Shown here one piece after another: positions 1 to 11,089 of a stretch of 64,000 nucleotides of DNA. The notes under the pieces are model-generated. The model saw nothing but the letters and a program-made list of their open reading frames with translations, searched no databases and had not been told where the DNA came from. Position 1 is the first letter of the stretch. Every line of letters starts with the position of its first letter. Source of the stretch: Linum tenue (taxonomy: Eukaryota > Streptophyta > Magnoliopsida > Malpighiales > Linaceae); NCBI GenBank assembly GCA_946122785.1, contig CAMGYJ010000005.1:60710200-60774199 (forward strand), read 5' to 3'. The position numbers and the translations under genes are program-made.

Positions 1-31
1 CAGAACTGTTTATTCAGACATTTCCAGCAGA

Positions 32-1474
32 GTGAAGGCTGCAGCAGAGGTTTTGGAGACTGCTCAGAATGAAGTTCTTCTTAATCCCAATGCAGAATCA
101 GTGGCAAAGGAAAAACAGGTGTGTATGGAGTACCTTGAGCTAAGAAAGGTAGAAGAGCAATTCTATAGGAAGAAGGCTAGAACTCAAGCTATACAGGAGG
201 GTGACTCGAATACTGCTTACTTTCATAAAACTGTAAAAATTAAAACTCAAAGGCAGCAGATTACTCGAATGCTGAATGACAGGGGTGAGATTAAAACTGA
301 TGTGCAGAGTATTGGTAAGATTGCTGTGGAGTTTTATGAACAGCTGATTGGAGTTGAGGATTCTAATGTGGAGGTAAAGGAAGAGTCTTACTATCACGGT
401 TTAATCCAGCACAGGCTGTCTGAGGATGGAAAGAATGAGTTGATGAAGGGTATTACAAGAGCTGAGATCAAGCAGACCTTTCATTCCCTTGGCAAGGATA
501 AGGCCCCAGGGCCAGATGGATTCCCAACTGAATTTTACAAAGCACACTGGTCTCTTATAGGCACTGAAGTTGAAGAAGTAGTCCTTTCTTTCTTTTCTAC
601 TGGATTTATGCCCTCTTCTGTGAATAGTACCATTTTTACACTGGTAGCAAAAATTCCTAGTTCTGAAAAGATGAAGGATTATAGACCGATAGCTTGCTGT
701 AATACATTGTATAAGGGTATTTCCAAACTGTTAGCTAATAGACTTGCCCTGGTTCTTCCCAGTGTGATAAGTAGATCTCAATCTGCTTTTATTAAGGGGA
801 GGTCTATAAGTGACAATATTCTACTGGTGTCAGAATTGGTTAGAGACTACCATAGGAAGAATATTACTCCTAGATGTGTGGTGAAGATTGATATAATGAA
901 GGCGTTTGACTCAGTAAACTGGAAGTTTCTGTTCAGTATTATGAAGGCAATGGGGTTCCCAGAGGGGTTTCTTAAATTGATTTTTGCTTGTGTCACCACA
1001 CCTACTATTAGAGTTGCAGTCAATGGAGGGTTGTGTGGAAATATAAGGGCTGGTAAAGGATTAAGGCAGGGGGATCCATTATCCCCCTGCCTGTTTACAA
1101 TAGCAATGGAAGCTTTGGATTGTTTGACTAAGAAAGCTATGGTGGATAATCAGATCCCTTACCATCCTCGTTGTAAACCTCTTATGATTTCCCATTTATG
1201 TTTTGCGGATGATTTGATGATGTTTACCAATGGGTCAATAAGAGGGGTTGCTGGCATTAGAAGATTAATGGATAGTTTTTATAAGCTGTCTGGCTTAAGA
1301 TGCAACCCAGCAAAGTGTCAGCTTTTTTGTGCTGGTATTCCTAAGGAAGAAATGCTTGCTATTTCTGGATTTACTGAATTCCCTCTGGGAACACTTCCTG
1401 TGAGGTACTTAGGAGTCCCACTTATTCAGGGAAACTCACTAGGCAAGATTGTAAAGTGCTGGTGGATAAGATAA
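32..1474 (+). pseudogene. LINE ORF2 reverse transcriptase core (open 480-codon segment)
   Basis: Reverse transcriptase core of a plant L1-type ORF2. Visible motifs are GPDGFPTEFY, a RPIACCN block, a [15 protein letters not shown] block, motif A with catalytic D287 in KIDIMKAFDSVNW, motif B RQGDPLSP (Q346-P349) and motif C FADD (residues 391-394, bases 1202-1213), followed by YLGVPL. All catalytic aspartates are present. The frame opens with GTG only because the window cuts the element; the natural start lies upstream. A one-base frameshift near 1447 ends this frame just after the YLGVPL block, and the next frame (from 1456) continues the protein. The enzyme would prime reverse transcription at nicked target DNA, but this copy is broken downstream. 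Confidence 0.9.
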
Positions 1475-2094
1475 CACAAAAGCTGAGAAGCTGGAGGTCA
1501 AAGCTGCTAAGCTATGTTGGGAAAATACAACTTATAACAACTGTCATCTCTAGTACTCTTCAATACTGGCTCAATATATTCTTATTACCTAAATTTGTTA
1601 TCAAGGAGGTGGGAAGATTGTGTAATGAGTTCTTGTGGGACTCTGCTGAGGATGGTAGTAGAAAGAAAGCAGTCATGGCCTGGGACAAGTTGGCTACTCC
1701 TAAAAAGGAGGGTGGACTTGGAATTAGAAACTTTGGAGTATGGAATAAGGCGTGTGTATTGAGGCATTTATGGGAGATCCTTACTCTAGGGGGGTCTATT
1801 TGGGTTGCATGGATTTCAAGGTACAGGCTGAAAGGTAGAAGCATCTGGGATATCTCAATTGTTTCTGCTGGGACATGGATTTGGAAACGGGTGTTGAAAT
1901 GCAGGGAGATAGCTTATCCTTTTGTTTCTGGGATTGGGAGCAGTACTCTGTGGCAGGTGGAGCAAATGAAAAGGTTATCGGTGTCCAGGGTGTGGAATGA
2001 TATCAGGGAGAAAAAACCAGAAGTGCAGTGGTGGAGATTAGTCTGGGCAAAGGAAGTCATTCCTAAGCATGGATTGATTCTGGGAGATTGGTAA
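1456..2094 (+). pseudogene. LINE ORF2 thumb/connection segment, shifted frame
   Basis: Continuation of the same ORF2 in another frame. It opens with VDKITQKLRSWRSKLLSYVG, which corresponds to the usual W..K.LSYAGR.QLI block that follows the RT palm in plant LINEs. Later it has KEGGLGIRNFGVWNKA, the standard GGLG.R....N.A.L.K block. It stops at 2094 after a second frameshift, and the zf-RVT-like domain follows in the next frame. This is a fragment of a larger protein, not an independent gene. Confidence 0.85.
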
Positions 2095-2474
2095 CTCAGG
2101 ATAAACTCTTGGCCTGGGGAAAAAATGTATCTGGCTGTTGTCTCTTGTGTCCAGGAGGTGTCGAGAACATGGATCATTTACTGATTTATTGTTCTTACTC
2201 ATGTTCTGTTTTGAAACTCTGTTTGAAAAGTCGGTCTCCACCAGAAGTAGGAGGCTGGGAAGCAACAGTTGCTTGGTGTGCAAGGGAATGGAAGAAGAAG
2301 ACTATTAGGGCGAGAATCTGCAGAGTGTTGTGGAGTGCTGCTGTAAGCCACATATGGCGTGAAAGGTGTTCCCGAATGTATGGGACTAAGGGGATCAAAG
2401 ATCCTGCTACGTTGGTGAAGTTGATACATGAGGAAGTTGCCTACCGAGTATGTGAAGATCCTGCCCTTCAGTAA
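2088..2474 (+). pseudogene. LINE ORF2 C-terminal zf-RVT-like segment
   Basis: This frame starts with VTQDKLLAWGKNVSGCCLLC and then has an E.MDHLLIYCSYS block. That matches the C-x2-C ... H-x4/5-C zinc-binding pattern (zf-RVT) at the C-terminus of plant LINE ORF2 proteins. It ends at a stop near 2474, about 110 bases before the A-rich element tail. A host-type RNase H domain is not visible after it. The same segment occurs at 37583-37969 and 58743-59072. Confidence 0.85.
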
Positions 2475-2627
2475 GAATTAGATAGTATTGAGTAAATATA
2501 TAGATAGGAGAGGATTGTAAGTTTTGTTTTTCCTGCGTTGTAAACGTTTGAGAGGCGTTGCAGGGTTCCCTCTGCAAGTGGCCTGGCCTTAATGCAATTT
2601 TTTATTTCAAATAAAAAAAAATAAAAA

Positions 2628-3719
2628 TTTGATAAATAACTCATTCCCAAATTTCATTTCAATCCCCCCGTCCTTGCGTTGCCGCCGTCCCCTCTTTCTG
2701 TTCCAAATTTGTCGAGAAGGCTCTAAAAGATCGAGTAAGGTTAGATCTAGCCACCATAACCTTTATTCGTTGTCGGAGCTCCCTCGCATCAATCTCACGC
2801 ATGCCAAGTCTAGCTCCTCGGTGTTAGGGTTGACGTCGTCATGCGAGGTTGCTCAAATCTGAGCTTGCAATGTTTCCGCCATCCTCGTTGTTGTTGTCAC
2901 TATCATCGGTGGCCAGCTGTGATGAAGCTTCTTCTCGTTTCGACATAGTTTCAAGATCAGAGATCTAGATATGAATTTGTCACGAAGAAGGCCGACAGAA
3001 AGTGACATGCTTTGCTGGATTTGAACAATGTCGTCCCCGCTTCCTCGTCGCGGTTAGCTGCAGCCGTAAAATTACCTCGCTTTTGTCGTTGCTTAATTCA
3101 GGGTCAGGGATAGGAGGCACATATTAGGGATAAGAGACCTCTCCCCGCCTCAATAGTCGACCACTAGGTTGGATTGGGGATAGGAGACGGATTGGGGACA
3201 TAGACCTCTCCCCGCCTCCGTCGTCGACCACTGGATAGGATTGGGAAGAGAACAAGCTCCATTGCAGAACCGGAAGGAAGGAGATTTATTAGGGGAGGCA
3301 TCTTTTTCTTCTTCTTTTCTTCAGCAGCTGCTGCAATGATAGAGATTTGAGTCTTGTGCAGCCTCTCGGACAAGTTGATTTGGGGATTTGGGGATGTTTA
3401 GCGATTCTTCTTACAAGCAATAGAAGTTTTTAGCAATTCTTGATGTCATTCCCCGCTGGGTTTAATTTGGGACCGTGGATACCAGAGGATTTTCTGAAGA
3501 AACAGCGGAGGAGAGGAGAGATGTCGCGACGACCATGTTGTCAGAAGCCATCCAGCCGGTGAATGCGCAGGGGAAAGGACTCGTCGGGTAGTTTGTGTTA
3601 CTTTTCTGAACTTTTAATTATTTTATATTTTGTTTTAAACTTGATTGTAATAATTAAAAATTGGAAATTATGTGGTTTTTTTGAATTTTAAGTTTTGTAT
3701 GCTGATGTTTGATGGGGCA
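2628..3719. other. Non-coding block of unknown origin downstream of LINE A
   Basis: GC-richer DNA (about 2660-3600) with short open frames on both strands but none with recognisable similarity. It contains a degenerate two-copy tandem repeat of about 70 bp (3110-3248), whose units share a CCTCTCCCCGCCTC core and a TCGACCACT motif. The block is preserved in all three segment copies. It may be the inside of the Mutator-like element whose right end is proposed at 3720-3897, with the left end lost at the LINE junction. I see no convincing gene. Confidence 0.4.
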
Positions 3720-3897
3720 GTGACATGGCGCGTTGACCGTTAGTCAACGCGTTTGACCGTCCAAGATAACAGTCAATTTTCGGGTTTGGCCAATTTTGTT
3801 ACTTTGGTGTGTAGTTCAGGACATGATATAGATCGAAAAGATTGACCAGGATGTTGAATATGTGCAAAGTTCGGGGCATACAAATATATTAACCCAA
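3720..3897. repeat. Possible terminal region of a Mutator-like element (partner end missing)
   Basis: The stretch looks like the long terminal region of plant Mutator-like elements: a GACATGGC-type start, a self-complementary GTTGACCGTTAGTCAAC core, then phrases such as TAGTTCAGGACATGATAT and GTTCGGGGCATACAAATA, and an AT-rich edge. Phrases of this style also occur in the inverted ends at 27488-28800. No matching inverted end is visible between here and the LINE tail, so the element, if real, is truncated. Copies lie at about 39210-39396 and 60315-60500. Confidence 0.4.
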
Positions 3898-5309
3898 ACA
3901 ATAAATAATAAGAGAAAAGCAAAGAGAAAACATAGATAAAAATATATTGTTTAGGTAGTTTCATTGAGATGATAATGCATTCTATCTCATTAGTATGATG
4001 CATCTATGCATCCTCTATTATGATACGCTATTCCTTTTAGTAAAGTATTCCTAACCGTGTTTTCAGCCACATGTGAGGGGAACTACAACTAGCTAATGTG
4101 TGATTTCGCTTCATGCCATTAACTAATCAATAAAATAAGGAAGTAAGGATAACACATTGACTACTTAGTTCCTCTATGAACCATATCAATGGTTTATAAC
4201 ATTGATGATCTAAGTATCAAGACATACACAAGACAATAACACTTCCCATAAGAGTAGTTTCCTAACGCTTAACATGGCCTTATAAACAATACCATAGTAG
4301 CACATAATAGATGATACAAACATAAAAGGATTAAGGCATATAAACCTAAAGCATTCAAATGGTGTAAGTCTCACACGACTAAAGCATCTAATGATATAGA
4401 CATCGAATAATATAGGTATATATAGAAGGACCAAAGCATCCCATTAAATCATAAAAAGTAGACGTTTCACATTCCTAAACAATACAAACTTAGTTAGCCA
4501 TAAGCGATAAAGAATACATCACCATAGATGATGAAACCATCGATTGTGAAGGCATCATCGTCGAGCTCTAACAGAATTTTGTTTGTTTAGTGTGTATATA
4601 TATTCTCAAAAGCTAAAATTTTGAAAACCCAAAAAGTTGAAAACACCAAATTTGTTTCTTTCGTTCTTTTTAAAAAAATAAATTAAAATACTAAAATTTT
4701 CCTCCTTCTTTCTCTTCCCATAAATTAGAAATACTCAAATTTCCCTCCTCTTTCTCTTCCATAAAATTGAAGAACCAAATTTCTCTTTTCCTTCTTTCCA
4801 CAAAATTTTGAAAACTCCAAAAGTTCCTCTTTATTTCTCTTTCATAATAAAAAAAACCGAACTTTCTCACTTCTTTATCTTCTCACAAATCAAAACCACC
4901 AAAATTTCCCCTTACTTCTTTTCTAAATTTTTCAAAGAACCAAATTTCACTTTTCTTCTTAGAAGCATAAAATTACCAAATACATTACTTTATTTTATTT
5001 ATATTTAATTGATAATTTTATTGAATAGTTAAATTAACCAAAATTTTGATTTACATATTATATTAATATTATCCATGACATTGTGTTGATTTTATATTTA
5101 CTTTTTTAATTTTGTTAAACAACTTAGTGTTCAAGTGACCTTCATGTTTCAATTGCTCTAATTTTCTTAAAATACATAATATCAAGTGAGTATCATATTT
5201 TTTAAATCCCCTATACGAAATGAAAAAAATTAAATTTACCTAATTTTTTAATGAAAAACTTTACTTTGAAAAACCATATATTGTATAATATAATAATTAT
5301 TCAAGTGGA
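3898..5309. other. AT-rich non-coding DNA with a degenerate A/T-rich tandem array
   Basis: No gene seen. Bases 4600-4985 form a degenerate array of roughly 50-60 bp units. Each unit has an A-rich half (CCAAA or AAAATTTTGAAAA) and a pyrimidine-rich half (TTCCTCTTTCTCTTCC-like). The short open frames here are by-products of this composition. The block is present in copies B and C with only small differences. Confidence 0.6.
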
Positions 5310-5580
5310 ATAGGTGAAGTTCGGGTTGAGTCGGTCGGGTTATGGGCTAGTGGGTTCGGGTCAATTAGGTTCGGGTTAATCTGGTTTGGGTTTAATCAGG
5401 TTGTGGGTCAATCGGGTTCGGGTTAACGGGTTGCGGGTCATTCAGGTTGCAGGTTAGTTTGGTTGCGGCTTAATCAGGTTATGGGTCGGGCGGATTACGG
5501 GTTGTTGACTTTTAGTCAATTCAAATTGCGGTCGGATTATAGATCGAATTGATCGGACAGGTTAATCAGGTCGGGTTCTG
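5310..5580 (+). repeat. GGGTT/CGGGTT-rich degenerate minisatellite
   Basis: Irregular array of GGGTT, CGGGTT and GGGTCAAT words spaced by about 10-20 bp (TCGGGTTAATC.GG phrases). It is not a telomere array, because the spacing and words vary. Compared with copies B (40815-41062) and C (61921-62166), copy A has an extra piece after position 5345, so the array length differs between segment copies. A short GGT/GGA microsatellite at 5698-5724 also differs in length between A and B/C. Confidence 0.75.
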
Positions 5581-7339
5581 CTTTGACACCTATACCATAC
5601 TTGCCAAATTGCCGAACATTGTGTTAATATACAAACTCACAATTAACATAAATAAACATGGAGTGGAGCCTATCTTAAAGACATGAAGTGGAGCCGTGGA
5701 GGTGGAGGTGGAGGTGGTGGTGGTAATAATTGAGTTGGCGGGCTGGCTGTGCTGTGCTGGAGAGAGCGACGAGTTTGTATAAAAAATAATATAGACTACT
5801 ACTAAGGGTGGAGTGGGGGCACGAGTTTCGTAGCTTTTGCAGCGTCTAGGGGCCCAGGAGCCGGCTTTGCCTTTGCTCCTTATCACACGCCTTCCAACTT
5901 CCAAGCTCCATTTCCAGGAGCGCTAAAAGTGTTGTGGTTTGGAACTATAGTTAAATTATGGTTTTATTATAAAATATTTTATTTTTGGTATAGTTTTTAT
6001 ACGATTTTAGAAATTTTAGTATTAATACACTAATACTGCATTCTACTATTTGTTTTAAGTTTTCTTTATTAATTTAGTGTTTTTCTTAAAGATTGTAAAA
6101 TTGTACAAAGTTATAGCAGAAAATTGAACTGTGATTTATTTTGGACTGAAATTGTGATTTAATTGTAGTTTAGTTTCGCACGGCTAGAAACAGCCTATTG
6201 ATTAAGTCCTCAATAGAAAAAAATTCTAGTAAAACCACCTTCCACAAATTTAAATACTGCCTTTTCTTCCTCTTCCTATTTCTGTGCTTTTCCACTCAAC
6301 AAATCATAAAAACAAAACGCGCAGATACAGTGGCGAATTGTGTTGATGACAGGAGAGGTTAGGCCTCTATGCTCAAAATCATATAAAATTAATAAATTAT
6401 ATAATAAATTTTAAATTATAACAATTAGTAAGACTTTAACATCTGGTTAATTCATTTTGTTTTATAACTTTGATGTTTACCGTCTTTAAATATTTGTCTC
6501 CTCTACTACTACTAGGCAGACTGAGTACAATGTACAATAGGTTAGGATTGGGAGAGAGAGCACACATTGTGCTGCACTGCACAATGAATGAATGAAAGGG
6601 CCGGGTGGTCGTGAAAGTCGTCGTAGGGGTATTGTCATTTCTCAGAATGATCATTGTTCGGTCGTGTAATTAAGAGATAGGATCAACCACGTCGGTACCG
6701 AGTTATTATATTAATCACAATTAAGGGAGGAATGGTGTATTGTTTAATTTGTGTACTGTTAATGAGTGCAAATGTGGAATTAGTGAATGTTTAGTAAGCA
6801 GTGCTAAATAAGGTTTACACATGTGTCCCAGTGTCTGGTCAGGTGGTCCTCCTCTGTATAGTTTCCTTCTCACGCAGCTTTTTGACTTGCTAGGTGATGG
6901 ATAAATATATGTAGAGTTTGGATGGAACAATTATAAAACGATAAAACGAGACAATTTGACCAATTGTTTTATTTTATAAAATGAGTCAATTCAGATTAAT
7001 TCCCTCACTGCAGACAATTGTAATTGGCTCAAAATGATAGAACATCACGAACCAGGTTCTATCTAGGGATTAGAAGTAGTGGGGATCAACGAGAGATTGA
7101 TCCTTTAGGAAGTGGAAATGGAAGGAGTTATCAACAGTATAATTTATAGCTGAAAAGTAAAACTGCCACCCCATTCAAATTTTCCTGTCCATAGAGTGAT
7201 TTTAGGAAGCTGATGTGGCAGGGTGTTGAGCGGGAAAAAAATAGAACTCCCCGCCAGATTGCAGAACTAAGAATCGTCCACTACCCACCTTTTTCTCCTG
7301 GTTTCCCACGTTATCATTTAGTTATCATTTATTTTTCGT
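5581..7339. other. Non-coding intergenic DNA
   Basis: I see no supported gene. The minus-strand frame at 5590-5904 runs through the GGT/GGA microsatellite and has no family signature. The remainder is AT-rich with short frames only. The block is conserved in copies B and C with scattered indels, which argues against coding. Confidence 0.55.
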
Positions 7340-8202
7340 TTGGCTGAAATACCACCTATTCTACTGGGTTATCCTTTCGCCTACCCGCAGGACAGGAGGA
7401 GAATCAGTTTCCATCGGAAAATTCTGGTAAGAGGCGTCACGGTTTCGTGTTCAGCGGAGGAAGGCGCTGACGGCCGGCTGTTGCTGAGTTCATGGGAAGA
7501 CGACCAGACGTTTTGGTGGTCAGTGGCGGAAAGCAGTGACGGCCCGCTTCTGCTTGCGACTGAGGAGATCGCGTTTGGGAGTGCAGCGAACGATCTCTGT
7601 GGTGAAGAGGTTGTCGACGATCGAGGCTTTCCCTTCCGGCGAGAAGCACAACTACTGCCGCCGCCACCACCGTCTCCCCCGCCGCCACGAACCCTGCTTC
7701 TTCTTTCTTCTCTGCTTCAGCCTCTAGAAGGTCGCTACAAATCGCTCCAGCTACTCGCATCCGTTAAGGAGCCATCGCCGCTGGGCTCGACGCAGCTGCT
7801 GCGGCCACCGCCACCATCAGCGAAGCGCTCATCATCCCCTTCTTCTCCCACCCGCTGCCGTTGCTTCCGTTTCCTTCCGCCGAGCACTTCACCACTCTCC
7901 CTCTCTTCGCCATCGACGGCAGCCCTGCATATCACCCAATCGATTCAATTTCTTGGTTCCCCCAAGCTGAATTGATAAAAGCCAGAGGTAATTGTGAATT
8001 TCAGGGGAGGGGGCGTCAAGAGTACTCACCGAGAACTGGGGCGGAGGAAACCCCTAGAGAGGGGTTGCGACGGAGAGATGCATGGATGAAGGAAGAAGCT
8101 GTGGTTGTGGCGGAGATGGACGCCATTTTTCACACTCTGACCCTGGGAAGGAAGGAAGGGATTAGGACGATAGCTGGTTCTGTGAAAAACTACTGGAAGT
8201 AG
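7340..8202 (+). other. GC-rich gene-like segment of unknown nature, copy A
   Basis: A GC-rich island in AT-rich surroundings, encoding proline- and serine-rich frames on the plus strand (211 codons opening with TTG, then an overlapping 113-codon frame ending in SVKNYWK). CAG/GT-like splice signals occur (for example GAGGTAATTGTG near 7986). The frame is not kept in copy B, where a one-base deletion near 43026 moves it to a different frame. Selection on a protein is therefore not evident. It could be the first exon and UTR of a decayed host gene, or DNA captured by a transposon. No domain is recognised. Confidence 0.35.
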
Positions 8203-9039
8203 TGAGCTTTGCAGAGGTGATATAATTTGCACAGCTTAATACTGACCATAGAAGTTGCCCTCATGACAAAGTTCCATGCTAAGTTACTCTCCTTATTGGA
8301 TCTTTTAGTTGTGTATAATTCTTGGTTTCGTGATATGGTATTGGAGATATGAGCAGGTGAGGTTTGGAACGGACCAGAGCATTAGCAGCACTTGGTTGTG
8401 AGATGGTATGTGTAAAATGGAATCATGGTAATTACTTGGCTCTACTCATATAGGTAGGCTATATTTGAACCTCAAGGGAAGAATTCTCTTGCCACTTTTT
8501 AAGCTTTTTGTTTAGGTTTCCAACGTCAATGTGTGCCTGCTTTATGTCAACATAATCAAGCTTAATTGAAAGCAATACTTCCCACTTTGTTCACTCAATT
8601 TTTCTGTGTTTCACGGCTTTCTTATCTAACTTTTTTGTTTCTAAATTGCCTCTATTTTGGATATAACTTGCAGTTTAGGCTATGTAATCGACAACTAATG
8701 ATTTAATCCATGACCTTCGGAAGAACGGTTTGAGTTTACATTTTCCTTATGTCATTAGTTCTTATAAGTAATTTATTGAGTTCTTATGCTAATGTACGGT
8801 CTCTTTTTTCTTTTTTTCCTTTAGTAGTTTGGTCCAAGAAATCATGTGATCATTAATTTTTTCTTTAAGATCACTAGGTTCATCGATTTAGTTTGCCAAT
8901 CAAGCATTTCACCTTCGTTTAGTTCCTAATTGAGAGCGTAAGATCATTTGTATAATAATAGTACATGCCTCCGATAATGTGTTAAGATGGAACTGAAATG
9001 AGTTGGATGTAATGTCTTTGTTTGGTCCACTTTATTCAG
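8203..9039. other. Non-coding, T-rich, intron-like stretch
   Basis: No gene seen. The sequence is T-rich with poly-pyrimidine runs (for example near 8803-8822), which would suit an intron or 3' flank of the segment at 7340-8202. There is nothing further to support a transcript. Confidence 0.4.
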
Positions 9040-9215
9040 TGTTCAAGAAGACGCGATTAATCTCTCGCCTAGGCGCGATTAATAGCTGGGCAGGAGGAAA
9101 TCGCCCAGTCTAGCTCTGGGCGATTGATCTAGGCACCTGGGCACTCGGAGACGCGTTTTCACTTTGGTGGGCGACGCCCAGAACAACTATAAAGGGGAAA
9201 TTGTAGCCTTTTTGT
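9040..9215. repeat. GCCTAGGCG-type dyad repeat, copy A
   Basis: Short GC-rich block built from related words: GCGATTAAT twice, the perfect palindrome CGCCTAGGCG at 9066-9075, then GGGCGATT, CTAGGCACCTGGGC and GGGCGACGCCC. Such blocks look like a short dispersed repeat (MITE- or SINE-like), but I see no target duplication. The copy B equivalent (44511-44665) differs by several transitions. Confidence 0.45.
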
Positions 9216-10884
9216 GAAAATCTCAAACCCTATTCTCCCCTTTCCACCCGCTCTGTAGCCTCCCCGAGAACCTGCCCAATCCTCCTGGAAGATTGATCAA
9301 TCTGCACTCGCATTTGCCGGATTTGGTAGGCTACTGGGTTGTCGGCGCCAATAGTCTCTCGAAGGCCCAGAGGTTTCTATTTTTCCATAGTTGCCAACAG
9401 AAAGTAGCAAAGAGGGATGCGTCTATCGGTCTATGGTATTAATAGTCATCTTTATCACTATGCTTTTCATTTTATTTGTTGCTTCTAATTATAATGATCA
9501 ACAGATAAGTCAATAAAATATGTGATCGCGTTGACCTATGAATCAATTTGGAATTGTGCAAGTTGTTGAAAATAAACACTATTTCAAGAGACATTGTTTT
9601 ATGCAGGTATAACAGCTCCATTCTCTACTAGCAAAAGCAAAGTCGATCATTTGCCTGGAGGGAGGGAAACATCTTTGGGAATCTTCTTGAAATTCCCCGA
9701 CTTTTATTGTTGATCGTCTGACCTTCCAAAAATAGCGACGAGCATAATGTAATTGTCCATTTTTTTGCAAGAGGATAATAGATTACCAACTAATTCACTA
9801 ATAATTCTTGAGCTTTACGGATGGTATTCTTTTTAATTAATTTTCTTTATAATAGTTATTTATTATTGTAAATTTTCACTTCATAATGTTAGTATACGTG
9901 TAACTATAAACATAATTGTTGAAAGCGTACTAATATTTGTGGATACTCGAAACCTAATATGCTATGAAATAGGTGGCAGACACAAGGACTGTCGTAAATT
10001 TAGCATATGTTATACTATCGAGCTAAAAGCCGAGCACAAAGCTAAGAACAAATTTATGGGCACACAAATTTTTGACAAAAAGTTTTTATTTGTTGGTGAT
10101 ACATATTTGTTATAAATTTTAGAATCTTTCAAATGACATAGTAGACAAATCTATAAGTGTTGACTTTAGATATCAAAGGCAACACCAAAATCAATTATAA
10201 AAAATTCATATTGATTTCCTAAAATCATGAATCTTTTTCAGAAACTTAATTTTCACAACAAATGATTGTATGTTTGAACTATAGAGTGCCTTATTTAATT
10301 AAAATTTTGAAGAAATAATTGGAATATTTCAGATATGTCCATTATAATACAATTGTACTATCCGTATACATTAATGTTAGCTATTAACAACCACAACTGC
10401 TTTGGAGATATATATTATTTAAAAGTGAATTATTAGTTAATAATTTTTTATTTTCTCAATTAGTACCTAATGGTTGTCTACCATAAAATTTGAATCCTTT
10501 ATTTGATAAATTTTTATCCCTCCAAATTACTAATAGGGAAAAATCCCTTGGAGTTTATAATTAATACTTCAATGCTTAATTATTTTATTTTCATGGATAT
10601 AATAGAAAAATAAGTGAATAATATCAAATTTTATGAAGAAATATTTTTTAAGTAATTTATTCTAACAATAGGAAGTGATTTTTTTCTTAAATGTAAAAAA
10701 TATATAGACAACAGTAAGCGATAGCATGATCAATACAAATACTTATAAACTAACTAATGTTACAATCAATAATTCACACAAATATTAGTTTCAACCCACT
10801 AATAAATTATTAGATGATCCCAAATTATTGAAAATATGAAAAAATAAATTAATATAAAAATATAATAAATAAAACTAAATTCAT
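9216..10884. other. AT-rich DNA, probably the body of a Helitron
   Basis: No gene seen. The right side (about 9780-10884) is very AT-rich and runs directly into a Helitron-type 3' terminus, so part of this stretch is probably the inside of a non-autonomous Helitron. I could not place a TC start with confidence. Confidence 0.4.
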
Positions 10885-10913
10885 CCGACCAACGGGTCGG
10901 GTAAAAAGCTAGT
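10885..10913 (+). mobile_element. Helitron 3' terminus (hairpin + CTAG|T), copy A
   Basis: Bases 10885-10900 form a perfect 6-bp stem with a 4-base loop (CCGACC-AACG-GGTCGG). Eight bases later comes CTAG (10909-10912), followed by T. This is the plant Helitron 3' end: a short GC hairpin about 10 bases before CTRR, with insertion before T. The 5' TC end is not identified, and no Rep/helicase frame is present, so the element would be non-autonomous. Copy B has the same end at 46365-46393. Confidence 0.7.
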
Positions 10914-11089
10914 AGAATTAGATTGAGAAGAGGGAAAAGAGATCCAGAGTGCTGAGCAGCTAGGAAGAGAGAGAGTATGGTTTCGGCGGGGAAGTAGAGG
11001 GAGAGAGAGAATTAGGAGAATTGTTTAGGTTTAATTTTTCTTAGTGGCTGAAGTCCACTTACACTACAAAAAAGGCAGGAAATTGTGAC

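Larger units (their letters stand above)
1..2627 (+). mobile_element. LINE retrotransposon, copy A (3' half; 5' part outside window)
   Basis: Non-LTR retrotransposon entering from the left window edge. It encodes a LINE-type reverse transcriptase, then the thumb and connection region, then a C-terminal zf-RVT-like domain. It ends in an A-rich tail (about 2610-2627) that follows a short 3' UTR. The same element occurs at 33575-38117 and 54680-59222 with its 5' part present, so the missing part of copy A most likely lies just outside the window. No target-site duplication can be assigned because the 5' end is not visible. Two frameshifts, near 1447 and 2090, are shared by all three copies and are therefore old. 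Copy A lacks the many single-base indels seen in the other two. Confidence 0.93.

Noticed and set aside
32..1474. Complete bacterial-style gene starting with GTG
   Set aside because: The GTG start is only the first allowed codon after the window edge; motifs show a LINE RT interior.
5310..5580. Interstitial telomere array
   Set aside because: GGGTT words are irregular and not TTTAGGG; spacing varies.
5590..5904. 104-codon minus-strand frame
   Set aside because: It runs through a GGT/GGA microsatellite, has no family signature, and is shortened by indels in copies B and C.
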